A stretch of 64,000 nucleotides of DNA from Fibrobacter succinogenes (GCA_902791475.1 CADAWC010000023.1:1-64000), one strand, 5' to 3'; shown: positions 1-8,097, numbered from the stretch's first letter. Notes: generated by a model from the letters alone, not told the origin. Translations and numbers: made by a program.

Positions 1-263
1 GTGCTGACGAAAACTACGCACTCGCTGCCTAATTAACGGCAACGCCGGGCCTCATTCCGCTCCCATCGGGGTGTACGTCCGGACGCAATATGGGATAGGG
101 AAGTGTCATGCCTGGGGGCATTTCCCGAGATTTACTAGGCTGGTCAAACTCCGCGCCGACCTTCTTGGGCGTGGATAAGACGAGATCTTAAATACGAAGG
201 GAACACTTGTAGGAACGTACATGGACGTGATTTTGGACAGGGGTTCGACTCCCCTCACCTCCA
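1..263 (+). ncRNA. ssrA: tmRNA (ssrA), 3' part
   Basis: This is the 3' part of transfer-messenger RNA, which rescues stalled ribosomes by adding a degradation tag. Codons at 3-29 read ADENYALAA and stop at TAA (30-32), the classic end of a tmRNA tag. The 3' end has a T-arm with GGTTCGACTCC (about 242-252) and the acceptor strand ending in an encoded CCA at 261-263. The 5' acceptor half and the first tag codons lie before the window, so the gene is partial. The short open frame that crosses it on the other strand is not a gene. A strong terminator follows directly. Confidence 0.95.
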
Positions 264-264
264 G

Positions 265-297
265 AAAAAAAGAACTCACTATGTGAGTTCTTTTTTC
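265..297 (+). terminator. Rho-independent terminator of ssrA
   Basis: AAGAACTCAC and GTGAGTTCTT form a perfect stem around a TAT loop, flanked by an A-run and followed by six or more T. It starts two bases after the tmRNA CCA end. Confidence 0.9.
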
Positions 298-386
298 TGT
301 TTTATAAGAACCGCTCGGCTCTTGAGTAATTGAAAAATCCATCTTGCTGTTTCAAAAAATCTGTTTTTTTTAGACGACGTTGCCAT

Positions 387-420
387 CTATTAACTAGTAA
401 CTATTAACTAGTAACTATTT
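387..420. repeat. Short array of CTATTAACTAGTAA units
   Basis: Two perfect direct copies of a 14-bp unit (387-400 and 401-414) and a partial third. The core ACTAGT is palindromic. The same word family recurs at about 7939-8081 and 41924-41951, always between genes. Confidence 0.8.
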
Positions 421-449
421 TTTTATACATTTTAGGCAAAGGAGGTTGT

Positions 450-863
450 ATGGATTGCAGAATCTTAGTCCGTTTCATTGGAGTCCAAGAGGATCTTGAT
501 GCTTTGTGGAGTGCTTTCATGGAGCATTTTCCGGAGGCCGAACTGCCTAGCGTCGATTCCGGTGAATGGTATTCCGTCGAAGATTATATGACCGATGAAT
601 ATGAATGCCGCTTCGAGGAACTGCCGGAGTCTGAGCTGTATGCAATCGATGGAACTTTCCTAGTCGAAGGCGAACCTCCCGAGGATGTCCTGACTGAAAT
701 CCTGGAACGCTTTGAGCGCGTTTATGCCGTCTTCAAGTGGTCTACGATGGATGTTGGCGTGGGCTGCGGAACGAGCGAAGGTTGGGGTGAATTCAATGCC
801 GACCGCGCTGATGATGGTTCTGATGAAGCTAACGAAATCTCCGAAGCCGTGCTAGGATTCTAA
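450..863 (+). CDS. Small acidic hypothetical protein
   Basis: I do not recognise this 137-residue protein. It has no signal peptide or membrane segment, so it should be cytoplasmic. It is strongly acidic (many Glu and Asp throughout), with an N-terminal beta-strand-like stretch (CRILVRFIGV) and a C-terminal tail rich in Asp, Glu and Ser. The start is well supported: ATG at 450 follows AAGGAGG at about 439-445. It stands alone between the ssrA terminator and a convergent operon whose last stop codon is only 18 bases away. No function is proposed. Confidence 0.8.
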   Translation: MDCRILVRFIGVQEDLDALWSAFMEHFPEAELPSVDSGEWYSVEDYMTDEYECRFEELPESELYAIDGTFLVEGEPPEDVLTEILERFERVYAVFKWSTMDVGVGCGTSEGWGEFNADRADDGSDEANEISEAVLGF

Positions 864-870
864 GAGATCT

Positions 871-886
871 TCTAAGTTCGCTTAGA
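871..886. other. Hairpin with TTCG loop between convergent genes
   Basis: TCTAAG-TTCG-CTTAGA is a perfect 6-bp stem with the very stable TTCG tetraloop. It lies between the convergent stop codons at 863 and 882. There is no following T-run, so a terminator role is only possible, not shown. Confidence 0.4.
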
Positions 887-1685
887 ACATCCATCCAATG
901 GCAAGAACGCTTTCGGCGATGGTCTTATCCAAAAGCCGTGTGCCATATTTGCTTCTGTAAACTTGCGTGCTTTCTTGGAATTTGGGCTTTTGGATGAATG
1001 TCCCGATGTTTATTTCCGTGCTGAAAATGAAATGCTCGTAGCAGTAATTAAAGCCAAAACCAAGAGTGTAATATAGGGCGTATTCTTTTTCTTTAAGGCT
1101 TAGCGCTTGTCTGTAAGAACTTGAATCTCGGTGCAAGTCCACATTGTATAGGACGGGGGCGATTTGTGCCTGGATAAAACCTTCTACCTGACGATTGCTT
1201 TTGTGGTGGTTTTCTCCATTGATGCTCACATAGCTATAGCTGCCGAGGTTTCTGCGCCCCCAATGCCACCTCAATGCAAGTGGAATGGCAAAAGTTTGTA
1301 TGGTTCCTTCGGCATCTGTGTTTTCGCGAATGTCCTTGCTGTTGAATCCGTCATAACCGAATCGCAACGCAAAACTCCAGAAGTTTGCGAATAAGTGCTC
1401 GTAGCTTAAAGAAAAACTTAAACTTTGTGCGACCAAAAGAAGCGTCACTCTGTTTGAATTGTTGGGTGGGGCGCTTAATCCGAATGTGTCTGCAGCTTCC
1501 TCTTGTTGCGGGAGTGCTTCTTGTTGTGTGGATGTTGCGGTATGTTCGGCGCGTTCAGAAGTTGCCTTTGCCGTGTCGATAACGTATGTTACCTTGTGCG
1601 TGTCCGTGTAGACTGTATCTATGATTCGTTCCTGTGAAAACGCGCAAACAACGCAGATGAAAATAAAAGCTAGTGTATGCCGCAT
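882..1685 (-). CDS. Secreted DTVY-motif protein, predicted outer-membrane barrel (third gene of operon)
   Basis: This 267-residue protein has an N-terminal signal peptide (MRHTLAFIFICVVCAFSQ). A short segment follows with DTVY and repeated Asp-Thr spacing (about residues 23-38), then a Thr/Glu/Gln-rich linker. The C-terminal two thirds alternate hydrophobic and polar residues and end in aromatic residues (AIGWMF), as in small outer-membrane beta-barrels. The ATG is separated by one base from the stop of the upstream gene, so the two are probably translationally coupled. The three genes of this operon share the same design: signal peptide, DTVY segment, linker, barrel-like domain. I infer paralogues. 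The function is unknown; a porin-like or surface structural role is one possibility. Confidence 0.75.
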   Translation of the reverse strand: MRHTLAFIFICVVCAFSQERIIDTVYTDTHKVTYVIDTAKATSERAEHTATSTQQEALPQQEEAADTFGLSAPPNNSNRVTLLLVAQSLSFSLSYEHLFANFWSFALRFGYDGFNSKDIRENTDAEGTIQTFAIPLALRWHWGRRNLGSYSYVSINGENHHKSNRQVEGFIQAQIAPVLYNVDLHRDSSSYRQALSLKEKEYALYYTLGFGFNYCYEHFIFSTEINIGTFIQKPKFQESTQVYRSKYGTRLLDKTIAESVLAIGWMF

Positions 1686-1686
1686 A

Positions 1687-2616
1687 TTAGAATCCTATTT
1701 TAGCATCTGTTCCAAAGAACAATCCTTTGGCGCACCATCCATTCATAAAACGGTATGTCATCTTTTCTCGATAAGGATCATGAGTCAGGTATTTCAGGTA
1801 TTTACGAGAATTATCGCCCCAGTATTGATAACCGACAATGAACCCAAATGACCAAAGCATGTTTTCGGCGTTCCAAGCCATGCCCAGTGTGGCGCTTGGG
1901 GCAATGCCGACATCGATACTTCCTTTTTTGGGGTCGGCGCTTTTATATTTCTTGTCGTAGGCTATCTTAAATGCGGGACTTGCCATGGTCTGGATGTAGA
2001 AGGAAATACTGTTTAGCGGAGTGTTCCTGAATTTTACGGGGTGCTTTTTCGGGTTGACTTTAGTTGTTGTAAATGTGAGGTAGTATTGGCGATATCCGAT
2101 ACCTGGGCTAAAGATGCTTCTAAAACCTTCCCATGTGGGGTCGTCACCGGTTCGAGTGTACTCGTAAAAAAGGATGATACTGGATAAATTAAACATGAGC
2201 GAACCTCTGTACGAGTTTTCAATTTCGTAATCGAAGTCAAACATGGGGGCTCCAAACCATATCGAAAACAGGGTAAGACCTGTTGTGGCTCCGATGTAGA
2301 ATTTATTTGCTGGTGGAATGGTGTCGGTGCTGTATTCTGTGATATATTCGTTCTTTAGGGGCTTTGCATTATTCTCTGTTGCGGCATTTGCTTCGGACAT
2401 TTCGTTGTTGTTGTTGTGACTTTCGAAATGCTGAACGTTATCGCTGTTGGCTTGTATACCCGCTTCCTGTATGTAGACGGTGTCTGGTGGAGATACTACG
2501 TAAAGCGTATCCGTGATTCTTTTTTGAACATAGACCGTGTCGGTTATACCCAATGCTGGGCTAATGGCGATGACGAAAAATACAGCAAAAATCAAACTAA
2601 ATCGATTGAACTTCAT
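1687..2616 (-). CDS. Secreted DTVY-motif protein, predicted outer-membrane barrel (second gene of operon)
   Basis: This 309-residue protein starts with a signal peptide (residues 1-23, ending around SPALG) and then carries three DTVY/DTLY motifs in about 30 residues (TDTVYVQKR, DTLYVV, DTVYIQE). An Asn/Glu/Ala-rich linker follows to about residue 95. The rest looks like beta-strands with many Tyr, Phe and Gly (for example YRQYYLTFTTTK) and ends with an aromatic residue (DAKIGF), consistent with an outer-membrane barrel. Its ATG overlaps the upstream stop codon by one base (TAATG). This is a family resemblance seen within the window only; the function is unknown. Confidence 0.75.
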   Translation of the reverse strand: MKFNRFSLIFAVFFVIAISPALGITDTVYVQKRITDTLYVVSPPDTVYIQEAGIQANSDNVQHFESHNNNNEMSEANAATENNAKPLKNEYITEYSTDTIPPANKFYIGATTGLTLFSIWFGAPMFDFDYEIENSYRGSLMFNLSSIILFYEYTRTGDDPTWEGFRSIFSPGIGYRQYYLTFTTTKVNPKKHPVKFRNTPLNSISFYIQTMASPAFKIAYDKKYKSADPKKGSIDVGIAPSATLGMAWNAENMLWSFGFIVGYQYWGDNSRKYLKYLTHDPYREKMTYRFMNGWCAKGLFFGTDAKIGF

Positions 2617-3410
2617 TAGAAAATCCCCACGCCAAAGTTTATTCTGAAGTCAAACTGGATTCCGCCTGTGATGTAGGCAAATTGCTTATTGAGCAGTTCC
2701 TTGTCTGTGAAATTATAAGCTAAACCATATTCAATGCTGAAAATACTGCGGTTCCCTCTAAAAATATGTCCGCTATGTATGTAAGGGGTGTATAAATAGG
2801 CGGTTTCGTGTCTGCTGTGCGGTCTGTCGTTGATGAGGTTTGTGTTGTCCCAGGTGTTGTCGTAGTCGTGTTTGCGGATGAGCCAGTTTCCTCCGATATC
2901 AATAAAGCCACTGTATTTTGATGGTCTAAAATAATGGCGGTAGCCAATACCAATATCGTACTGTGCAATGTAACCATTATAAATATGACTAGATGTTCCC
3001 CAAGGGATTTTTTTACTGTATCGGAAATTCATCATAAAAGAGTTTTTACGATTTCCGGAAATTTCCAAATTCCCGCCAACAGAGGTGAGCGTAGAATCGC
3101 TCATGAGCCAGAGTAACGAAACAATATCAAAGTGCAAATAAATGGTATGGTGTGTGTAGCTTGTGTCGTAACGTAAAAATTTTGTGGTGTCTTCTCCGAG
3201 TGGATTGCGTTCGGTCGGTGCGCAACATTTCGCTTGTAAAAGTTGCTTGGCGACTGTGGTGTTCTTGATGTAAATAGTGTCTGCTTTCGGTTTTATCGGA
3301 ATGTAAACGGTATCGCGGACAATTTGTTCCACAAAAACGGTATCGTGCTTATTTAAATTTGCACAGAATGATGTGGCACAAAGCAGTAGGATTGTTAATA
3401 AAGTTTTCAT
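2616..3410 (-). CDS. Secreted DTVY-motif protein, predicted outer-membrane barrel (first gene of operon)
   Basis: This 264-residue protein begins with a signal peptide (MKTLLTILLLCATSFCA). The motifs HDTVFVEQ, RDTVYIPI and ADTIYIKN follow within residues 22-51. The remainder is aromatic and beta-rich (IYLHFDIVSLLWL, GIGYRHYFRP, FRINFGVGIF), as expected of a small outer-membrane barrel; it closes on Phe. It is the first gene of the three-gene operon. The AT-rich leader on its side runs through 3411-3500 toward the divergent GH8 gene. No Shine-Dalgarno sequence is obvious. The function is unknown. Confidence 0.75.
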   Translation of the reverse strand: MKTLLTILLLCATSFCANLNKHDTVFVEQIVRDTVYIPIKPKADTIYIKNTTVAKQLLQAKCCAPTERNPLGEDTTKFLRYDTSYTHHTIYLHFDIVSLLWLMSDSTLTSVGGNLEISGNRKNSFMMNFRYSKKIPWGTSSHIYNGYIAQYDIGIGYRHYFRPSKYSGFIDIGGNWLIRKHDYDNTWDNTNLINDRPHSRHETAYLYTPYIHSGHIFRGNRSIFSIEYGLAYNFTDKELLNKQFAYITGGIQFDFRINFGVGIF

Positions 3411-3609
3411 TTAACGAAAATATAACAAATGACAAAATCTAATCTAGCTTAGTAGAATTTTTTTTGATAAAGGGTAATATAAGCAGATTGTAATGTGATA
3501 AAAGTTAAATGAATGGTTGCTCGGGTAAACGATATTCTTTTTTTTACTTGCATTTCGAGTATCTAATTTCTAAATATATTCTGGGTTGGAATCGGTGTGT
3601 GGAGGTTTT
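3411..3609. promoter_or_regulatory. Divergent intergenic region
   Basis: About 200 bases of AT-rich sequence separate the minus-strand DTVY operon from the plus-strand GH8 gene, so promoters for both must lie here. No clear operator or sigma consensus was identified. GGAGG at 3601-3605 is the GH8 ribosome-binding site. Confidence 0.5.
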
Positions 3610-5193
3610 ATGTTTTTATCCCGTATTGTGCCGCTCTGCATCGCAACGGCTTTCACCACGTCACTTGCTGTTTTGGACTTGCCAAATGCGCAGCCCAAAG
3701 TCGATGAATCTTATTGGAACAAGGCTCTCGATAGTACTTGGCAAGGCTTAATTCGTCGAAATATCCAGCCGTATAGTGCTGGGGAAGGGCTTATTCATCG
3801 TCCTAAGAGCGAAACTCCGGGCGATGCCGTGAGTGAAGGCGTTGGCTATGGCATGCTTGTTGCGCTTTATTCCAATGACCAGGCTACATTCAATAAAATG
3901 TGGGATGCTGCCAATACGGTCATGTGGGATGGCTGCTATTACAATTGGCAGATGGCTCCGACTGGTAAAATCAGTGGAATGGGGGCTGCCTCCGATGCCG
4001 AAGAAGATGTTGCTCTGGCCTTGATTTTTGCCGATAAGCTTGTTTCTGCGGGCAAGTGGCAACCTTACACTTCAACAAAGTTTGGTTACGATTACAAGAC
4101 GCATGCGCAAAAAATTCTCGATTGCATGTGGGAAACGAAACAGGTTGTCGGGGACGGAATTCTTGCGCCGGGTGCCGGCTGGGGTGGCCGTTCTTTCGTG
4201 AATCCGGGGTATTTTTCTCCGGCTTGGTATAAGGTTTTTGCCAAGTTCGATTCTAATGGCGACCGTTGGAACAGTGTTGTCAACAAGTCCTACGAAATCA
4301 TTGCTCAAAGCCCGGGCTACAGCATGGGTATGGTTCCTGACTGGATGACTCCGGAGGGTGGCTGGGTTGGCTCAGCAGGTCTTGGCTATAATGCCTATTT
4401 CGAAAGCAAGGCTTTCTTTAAGGATGCTATCCGCATTTTGTGGCGTGTCGCTATTGATGCCATCTGGTTTGATGAAGAACGTGCAAAGACGTTCCTCAAG
4501 AACGCTTTGACCTTTATTAATTCTAAAGGTGGCGCAAAGGCAGCAAATTTCTACCAAATCGAAAATGCGGGCGAGCTGTTGCCAGCAGAAGACAAGTGGT
4601 ACGATTTTAACAATTCTAAGGATTCAACGACTTGGCGCTACCGCAGCGAACATAGTCATTTGACGATTGGCATGTGGGCGACTGCAGCGATGGCTGTGGG
4701 CGAGAAGGAAGATCGCATTGCTTTCAGTGAAGAAATGGGCAAATTCTACGAAGGTGGCGATTTCTTTGGTCTTTCAACGGATACGTCGGGCGCTCTCGAA
4801 GATACGCTTCACAATGAAATGTACTTTGACCAGTTCTTGGCCTGGTTTGGAACGTCTATGATGAGCGGAACTTTTGTGAACGTCATCGATGCGATTGACA
4901 ATCCGAAGGCGGCTACGGTTGGGGATTCTTCTTCGCTTACGAAACCTGTTGTTGGAATTGCTGAACATCGCATGGCTCGTGTGGCGGGCATGAAGATTAG
5001 CCATTTGGATGGCGCTGTGATGATGTCCGTTCCCGAAATGGCTCAGTGGAGAATCTTTGACTTGAACGGTCACGTTGTGGCGACTGCCTCTGGTAAAGAT
5101 TTCCTCTGGAAATCCCGTGGTCAAAGCGGAATCTATGTTGTGAAGGCTGTTAGCCGTAAACAAAGTTATTCTCGCAAGATTACTGTTCGCTAA
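3610..5193 (+). CDS. Glycoside hydrolase family 8 endoglucanase/xylanase with C-terminal sorting tail
   Basis: This is a secreted GH8 enzyme, a family of inverting glycanases that cut beta-1,4-glucan or xylan chains. From ATG 3610 (preceded by GGAGG at 3601) it has 527 residues. A longer frame opens at 3586 but lacks a ribosome site and would spoil the signal peptide (MFLSRIVPLCIATAFTTSLA). The GH8 signature SEGVGYGML holds the expected proton donor Glu76, and AASDAEEDVALAL holds the conserved Asp129. The catalytic domain covers about residues 25-430. The last 80 residues form a small beta-sandwich-like tail (WRIFDLNGHVVATA ... GIYVVKAV ... KITVR) that resembles type IX secretion sorting domains. 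The role is presumably plant cell wall breakdown. The exact substrate cannot be read from the sequence. Confidence 0.93.
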   Translation: MFLSRIVPLCIATAFTTSLAVLDLPNAQPKVDESYWNKALDSTWQGLIRRNIQPYSAGEGLIHRPKSETPGDAVSEGVGYGMLVALYSNDQATFNKMWDAANTVMWDGCYYNWQMAPTGKISGMGAASDAEEDVALALIFADKLVSAGKWQPYTSTKFGYDYKTHAQKILDCMWETKQVVGDGILAPGAGWGGRSFVNPGYFSPAWYKVFAKFDSNGDRWNSVVNKSYEIIAQSPGYSMGMVPDWMTPEGGWVGSAGLGYNAYFESKAFFKDAIRILWRVAIDAIWFDEERAKTFLKNALTFINSKGGAKAANFYQIENAGELLPAEDKWYDFNNSKDSTTWRYRSEHSHLTIGMWATAAMAVGEKEDRIAFSEEMGKFYEGGDFFGLSTDTSGALEDTLHNEMYFDQFLAWFGTSMMSGTFVNVIDAIDNPKAATVGDSSSLTKPVVGIAEHRMARVAGMKISHLDGAVMMSVPEMAQWRIFDLNGHVVATASGKDFLWKSRGQSGIYVVKAVSRKQSYSRKITVR

Positions 5194-5198
5194 AGGTG

Positions 5199-5385
5199 AT
5201 GCCCCATCAAGTGGGGCATGACACGTTAGACTTTGCATTCCACTTCGTTGCTTGACTGCTGCGGGTATCAAATGCGAGTCCACAAGTGGCCTCTTGCTTG
5301 ATACCCTTGCATGTCATTCCCGCCTTGAGCGGGCGGACAGCACTTGGAACTTTGTTCCATAGTGCGCATGGCCACCTTTAGGTGG
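5199..5385. repeat. Cluster of REP-like palindromes
   Basis: The spacer after the GH8 gene holds several hairpins: ATGCCCCA-tcaag-TGGGGCAT (5199-5219), GGGTATCAA (5263-5271) paired with TTGATACCC (5298-5306), CCCGC-cttga-GCGGG (5319-5333) and CCACC-ttta-GGTGG (5372-5385). Words such as GTCATTCCCGCC are typical of bacterial REP elements. The first hairpin may also help end GH8 transcription, although no T-run follows. Related palindromes occur at 24733-24750. Confidence 0.65.
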
Positions 5386-5401
5386 GAATCTCCTTTCTAT
5401 T

Positions 5402-6493
5402 CTACGCAGATATTTTTTCAAGCAGTGTATCGCAGATTTCTGCGAGCATTCTTTCGTGCGTGCACACTTCGGGAGACACTCCTTCTATTGTCCCCGTTGT
5501 GTAGTAACTCGTGCAGGCGCATTCATGTGCACAGCAGCGGTAGCGAATATCGCACCCCTCGCATTCTTTTTTGTCGTTGTCCAAAAATTCTCGAATCTTG
5601 TCGCAAGCCGTCTCGTCAAAGCCGGTGAAAACGTTCCCCTGCACATAGTGGGTGTTTGGGTTTGAGGTGATGAACCGTGTGCAAGGGAACATATTTCCAT
5701 TCGTTGCGACACCGATGGCTCCATTGTACACATGGCACGAATAAAGCCTGTATCGCGAATTGATAAGCGTTATTTTGATTTTGTCATGGATTGTGCCGAG
5801 AAAGAACTTTTCACCTTTTTCGCGACACGCTCTCCAGTATTCTGCCATTTTCTGGTATTGCAAGGCAAGTTTGTCAAAATCTTCGCTGCTCCACTTGCCG
5901 TCAAAATCGACACTTGTAGTAAGACTCTGGAAACCTTGGTCGTGCAGCCACTTGACGCTCTCGAAAAGCGTGCTTACGTGTGCGCGCGTGACTGTGCTCA
6001 ATGCTACAGCGCCGAGTTTCACGAATCGCGGAATGTTTGGCTCTATAGCCTTGAAGCTTTCGGTTCCGCTTACAGTGCGTCGGGCGATATCGTGGTGGTG
6101 TTCTGGCCCGTCGAGCGAAAGGTAAATGCGGAATTTTTCACGTTCGCAAAAGTCAAAAAATTCATCGTCGAACAGCGTGCCGTTCGTGTTGACCGCAAAT
6201 TGCAACCTAAAATTTTTTGAAATTTTGCCATTGTCCATCGCGTCATCGACAACCGCCTTTGCGAATTCGACACCTTTGTAAATGGCGTCCCTTCGTAAAA
6301 GAGGTTCCCCTCCGAAAAACGTGATGTTTAAGTACGACTGCCTAAAGAAAATCGTGCGGTCTAGCGCAATTTTAATCGCCTGCTCGAGAGTCGCATCATC
6401 CATGACCGTTTTGCGGTCCGCTTGCGATTCCTTGTAATAGCAGTAAATACAACGTAAATTACATTGTTCTGTAAGGCAAAGGACTAGGTTCAT
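5402..6493 (-). CDS. Radical SAM/SPASM peptide maturase
   Basis: A radical S-adenosylmethionine enzyme that probably modifies a ribosomally made peptide. From ATG 6493 it has 363 residues. The strand before the cluster motif (LVLCLTEQCNLRCIYCYY) gives C-x3-C-x2-C for the radical SAM 4Fe-4S cluster; FFGGEPLL is the usual SAM-binding GGE. The C-terminal third is a SPASM domain with many Cys (CHVYNG, FPCTRF, CEGCDIRYRCC, ECACTSYY, VCTHER) for auxiliary clusters. A TTG at 6535 would add 14 residues and overlap the upstream gene by 26 bases; neither start has a good ribosome site. It follows two Ser-rich paralogues (7811-6510) on the same strand, its likely substrates. From memory it resembles the family called FibroRumin radical SAM maturase; this was not checked. 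Confidence 0.9.
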   Translation of the reverse strand: MNLVLCLTEQCNLRCIYCYYKESQADRKTVMDDATLEQAIKIALDRTIFFRQSYLNITFFGGEPLLRRDAIYKGVEFAKAVVDDAMDNGKISKNFRLQFAVNTNGTLFDDEFFDFCEREKFRIYLSLDGPEHHHDIARRTVSGTESFKAIEPNIPRFVKLGAVALSTVTRAHVSTLFESVKWLHDQGFQSLTTSVDFDGKWSSEDFDKLALQYQKMAEYWRACREKGEKFFLGTIHDKIKITLINSRYRLYSCHVYNGAIGVATNGNMFPCTRFITSNPNTHYVQGNVFTGFDETACDKIREFLDNDKKECEGCDIRYRCCAHECACTSYYTTGTIEGVSPEVCTHERMLAEICDTLLEKISA

Positions 6494-6509
6494 GCGGGAA
6501 ATTTTCTGA

Positions 6510-7193
6510 TTACACTTGAATGTCGCTTTGCTCAAACGTTGTCACCATGCTTTCTATAAGGCAACCTGGATTGTTTGGGTCTTCGCACAGGTGGATACGG
6601 GGGTTGAGAGTGTCTATGACAGGTGTAATCTGTGGGACGGGGACTTTGATATCGCTGCTACTAGATTGTGCATCAGGCGTACTTTCGCTCGAGCTACTTT
6701 CTTGGATAATAGGGTCGCCAGCGAGAGGTTCGGGCTCTACTATGGAACTGCTTGACAGCGTTTCGCTTGAGGAAGATTCTTCGTACGGTGGGAGAATGCC
6801 TGCTTCTGGGGGCTGCTCCATTGAAGAGCTACTTGGCTTTTCGACGGATGATGAAGAAATGATCATCGGGATGCCGGATAGGGGCTCAATCGAGGAACTG
6901 CTACGGGGCTGCGACGCCGACGAAAGCGCTTCGATGGCTTCGCTGCTGAGATGCTCGCCACTTGAAGAAATGTCGGTATAGCTAGAACTGCTGTGTTGTT
7001 CTCCGCATGCAGCCTGTCCGCATGTGGGGTTTGTTTCGGGCTGCTTGGGGTGGTCTCCGCCAATTGCAGACACGCTGTCATCGCAGGCTGTGGTCCCGAA
7101 GGATGCCGCAATTCCGAGTGCGGCTGCGACTGCGCTTTTAGCAAAATGGTTCAATTTTGAACTTTTAATGACTTTTTTCTTCTCGATTTTCAT
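6510..7193 (-). CDS. Ser-rich lipoprotein-like protein, likely maturase substrate (paralogue B)
   Basis: 227 residues from ATG 7193, which has AGGGGG just upstream; an earlier ATG at 7208 lacks this. The N-terminus is MKIEKKK followed by a basic stretch, a hydrophobic segment (SAVAAALGIAASFGTTAC) and a lipobox-like TTAC. The body is poly-Ser runs alternating with Pro/Glu/Ile-rich spacers (GIPMIISSSS, GILPPYEESSSS, LAGDPIIQESSSS). The last 35 residues are less biased and hold two Cys (HLCEDPNNPGCLIESMVTTFEQ). It shares the MKIEKKKV start, LSSEAIEALSS and the SMV(T/S)T(F/Y)E end with the upstream paralogue. The stop lies 16 bases before the maturase ATG. The role as substrate is inferred from position. 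Confidence 0.8.
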   Translation of the reverse strand: MKIEKKKVIKSSKLNHFAKSAVAAALGIAASFGTTACDDSVSAIGGDHPKQPETNPTCGQAACGEQHSSSSYTDISSSGEHLSSEAIEALSSASQPRSSSSIEPLSGIPMIISSSSVEKPSSSSMEQPPEAGILPPYEESSSSETLSSSSIVEPEPLAGDPIIQESSSSESTPDAQSSSSDIKVPVPQITPVIDTLNPRIHLCEDPNNPGCLIESMVTTFEQSDIQV

Positions 7194-7217
7194 GGTTCCC
7201 CCTAACACTTGCAGATC

Positions 7218-7811
7218 TTATACATTGTCAAACATTTCGTATGTGGAAACCATGCTTACTAACGGGAAATCATCGTCGTCATGGCACATAATGACGTTGA
7301 CGCCCATGGAATCAATTTTGTTGCAATCTGTTGGCCATGGACCGATAACAGTATCATTTGAAGAACTGCTGGATTCTTCTTTAACACTCGATGAACTGCG
7401 GGGCTTTTCCACAAATGTGCTGCTGGAGCTTTCGGACGAGCTGCTGACGGCTTTTTCTGAGGAGCTAATGGGCGTTTCTGAAGAAGAACTGGCGAGATTT
7501 TCTGAAGAACTGCTCGGCGTTTGTACAGATGAAGACGAAAGCGCTTCGATGGCTTCGCTGCTGAGACGTTCGTGACTCAGCGGAATATCGACTACAGAAG
7601 AACTGGACTGTATTTCCGGGGTTTCGGAATCGTCGCTACTGTTTGGGTTATTGTTGTCTGGTTCAACTGGGCCGACAACTTGACCGCTTTCGGCGTCGCC
7701 TGTACAACCACTCATCAAAATTGCGGACATGCCAAGCAACGAGGCGACCCCAGCTTTGGTGGCGCTCGACAAACGTGAATTACCGGTAACTTTCTTCTTC
7801 TCGATTTTCAT
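7218..7811 (-). CDS. Ser-rich lipoprotein-like protein, likely maturase substrate (paralogue A)
   Basis: 197 residues from ATG 7811, preceded by GAAGGAG; an ATG at 7835 is in frame but has no such site. It begins MKIEKKKV, has a hydrophobic segment (AGVASLLGMSAILMSGC) ending in a lipobox-like MSGC, then an acidic Asn/Asp region and long poly-Ser tracts. The C-terminal part without Ser bias reads DCNKIDSMGVNVIMC, HDDDD, then SMVSTYEMFDNV. The last part matches the end of paralogue B, so the conserved C-terminus may be the modified or recognised core. It is the first gene of the three-gene cassette, 24 bases before paralogue B. It could instead simply be a cell-surface lipoprotein. Confidence 0.8.
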   Translation of the reverse strand: MKIEKKKVTGNSRLSSATKAGVASLLGMSAILMSGCTGDAESGQVVGPVEPDNNNPNSSDDSETPEIQSSSSVVDIPLSHERLSSEAIEALSSSSVQTPSSSSENLASSSSETPISSSEKAVSSSSESSSSTFVEKPRSSSSVKEESSSSSNDTVIGPWPTDCNKIDSMGVNVIMCHDDDDFPLVSMVSTYEMFDNV

Positions 7812-7938
7812 AAAAATCTCCTTCAACCATAACACTCCACTTTAATATAGTTTGTTTTGGAATATAAAGTGTAATTTGGGGCCTTTTTTTTGATTGGCGC
7901 TGAACGTTTTTGTTGCATCCGTTGCATATAGGCTTCTT

Positions 7939-8094
7939 GAGTTACGAGTTTAGAGTTACTAGTTACTAGATTGCTCAAATTATGCCGTGTTTTGTTGGAT
8001 GAAAAAAAACGCCCGGTTTCCCGAGCGTCTTTTGTAATTAAGTTCTCTTAACTAGTAACTATTAACTAATAACTAGTAACTGCGACGAAGTCGC
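7939..8094. repeat. TAACTAGTAAC-type arrays with GC mini-hairpin
   Basis: Two short arrays of GTTACTAGTTACTA/TAACTAGTAACTA words (about 7939-7971 and 8046-8081) flank the ilvBH terminator. The second array runs directly into GCGAC-GAA-GTCGC (8082-8094), a 5-bp stem with a three-base loop, four bases before the ilvH stop codon. This array-plus-hairpin design recurs at 11208, 12708, 19521 and 41952. Confidence 0.7.
8002..8033 (-). terminator. Rho-independent terminator of ilvBH
   Basis: Read on the minus strand, ACGCTCGG-GAAA-CCGGGCGT forms an 8-bp stem with one G-T pair and a GAAA tetraloop, followed by a run of T. It lies 65 bases downstream of the ilvH stop. Confidence 0.8.
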
Positions 8095-8097
8095 GAA

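Noticed and set aside
106-342. Minus-strand open frame across the tmRNA
   Set aside because: It covers a structured RNA gene and its terminator; there is no ribosome site and no similarity.
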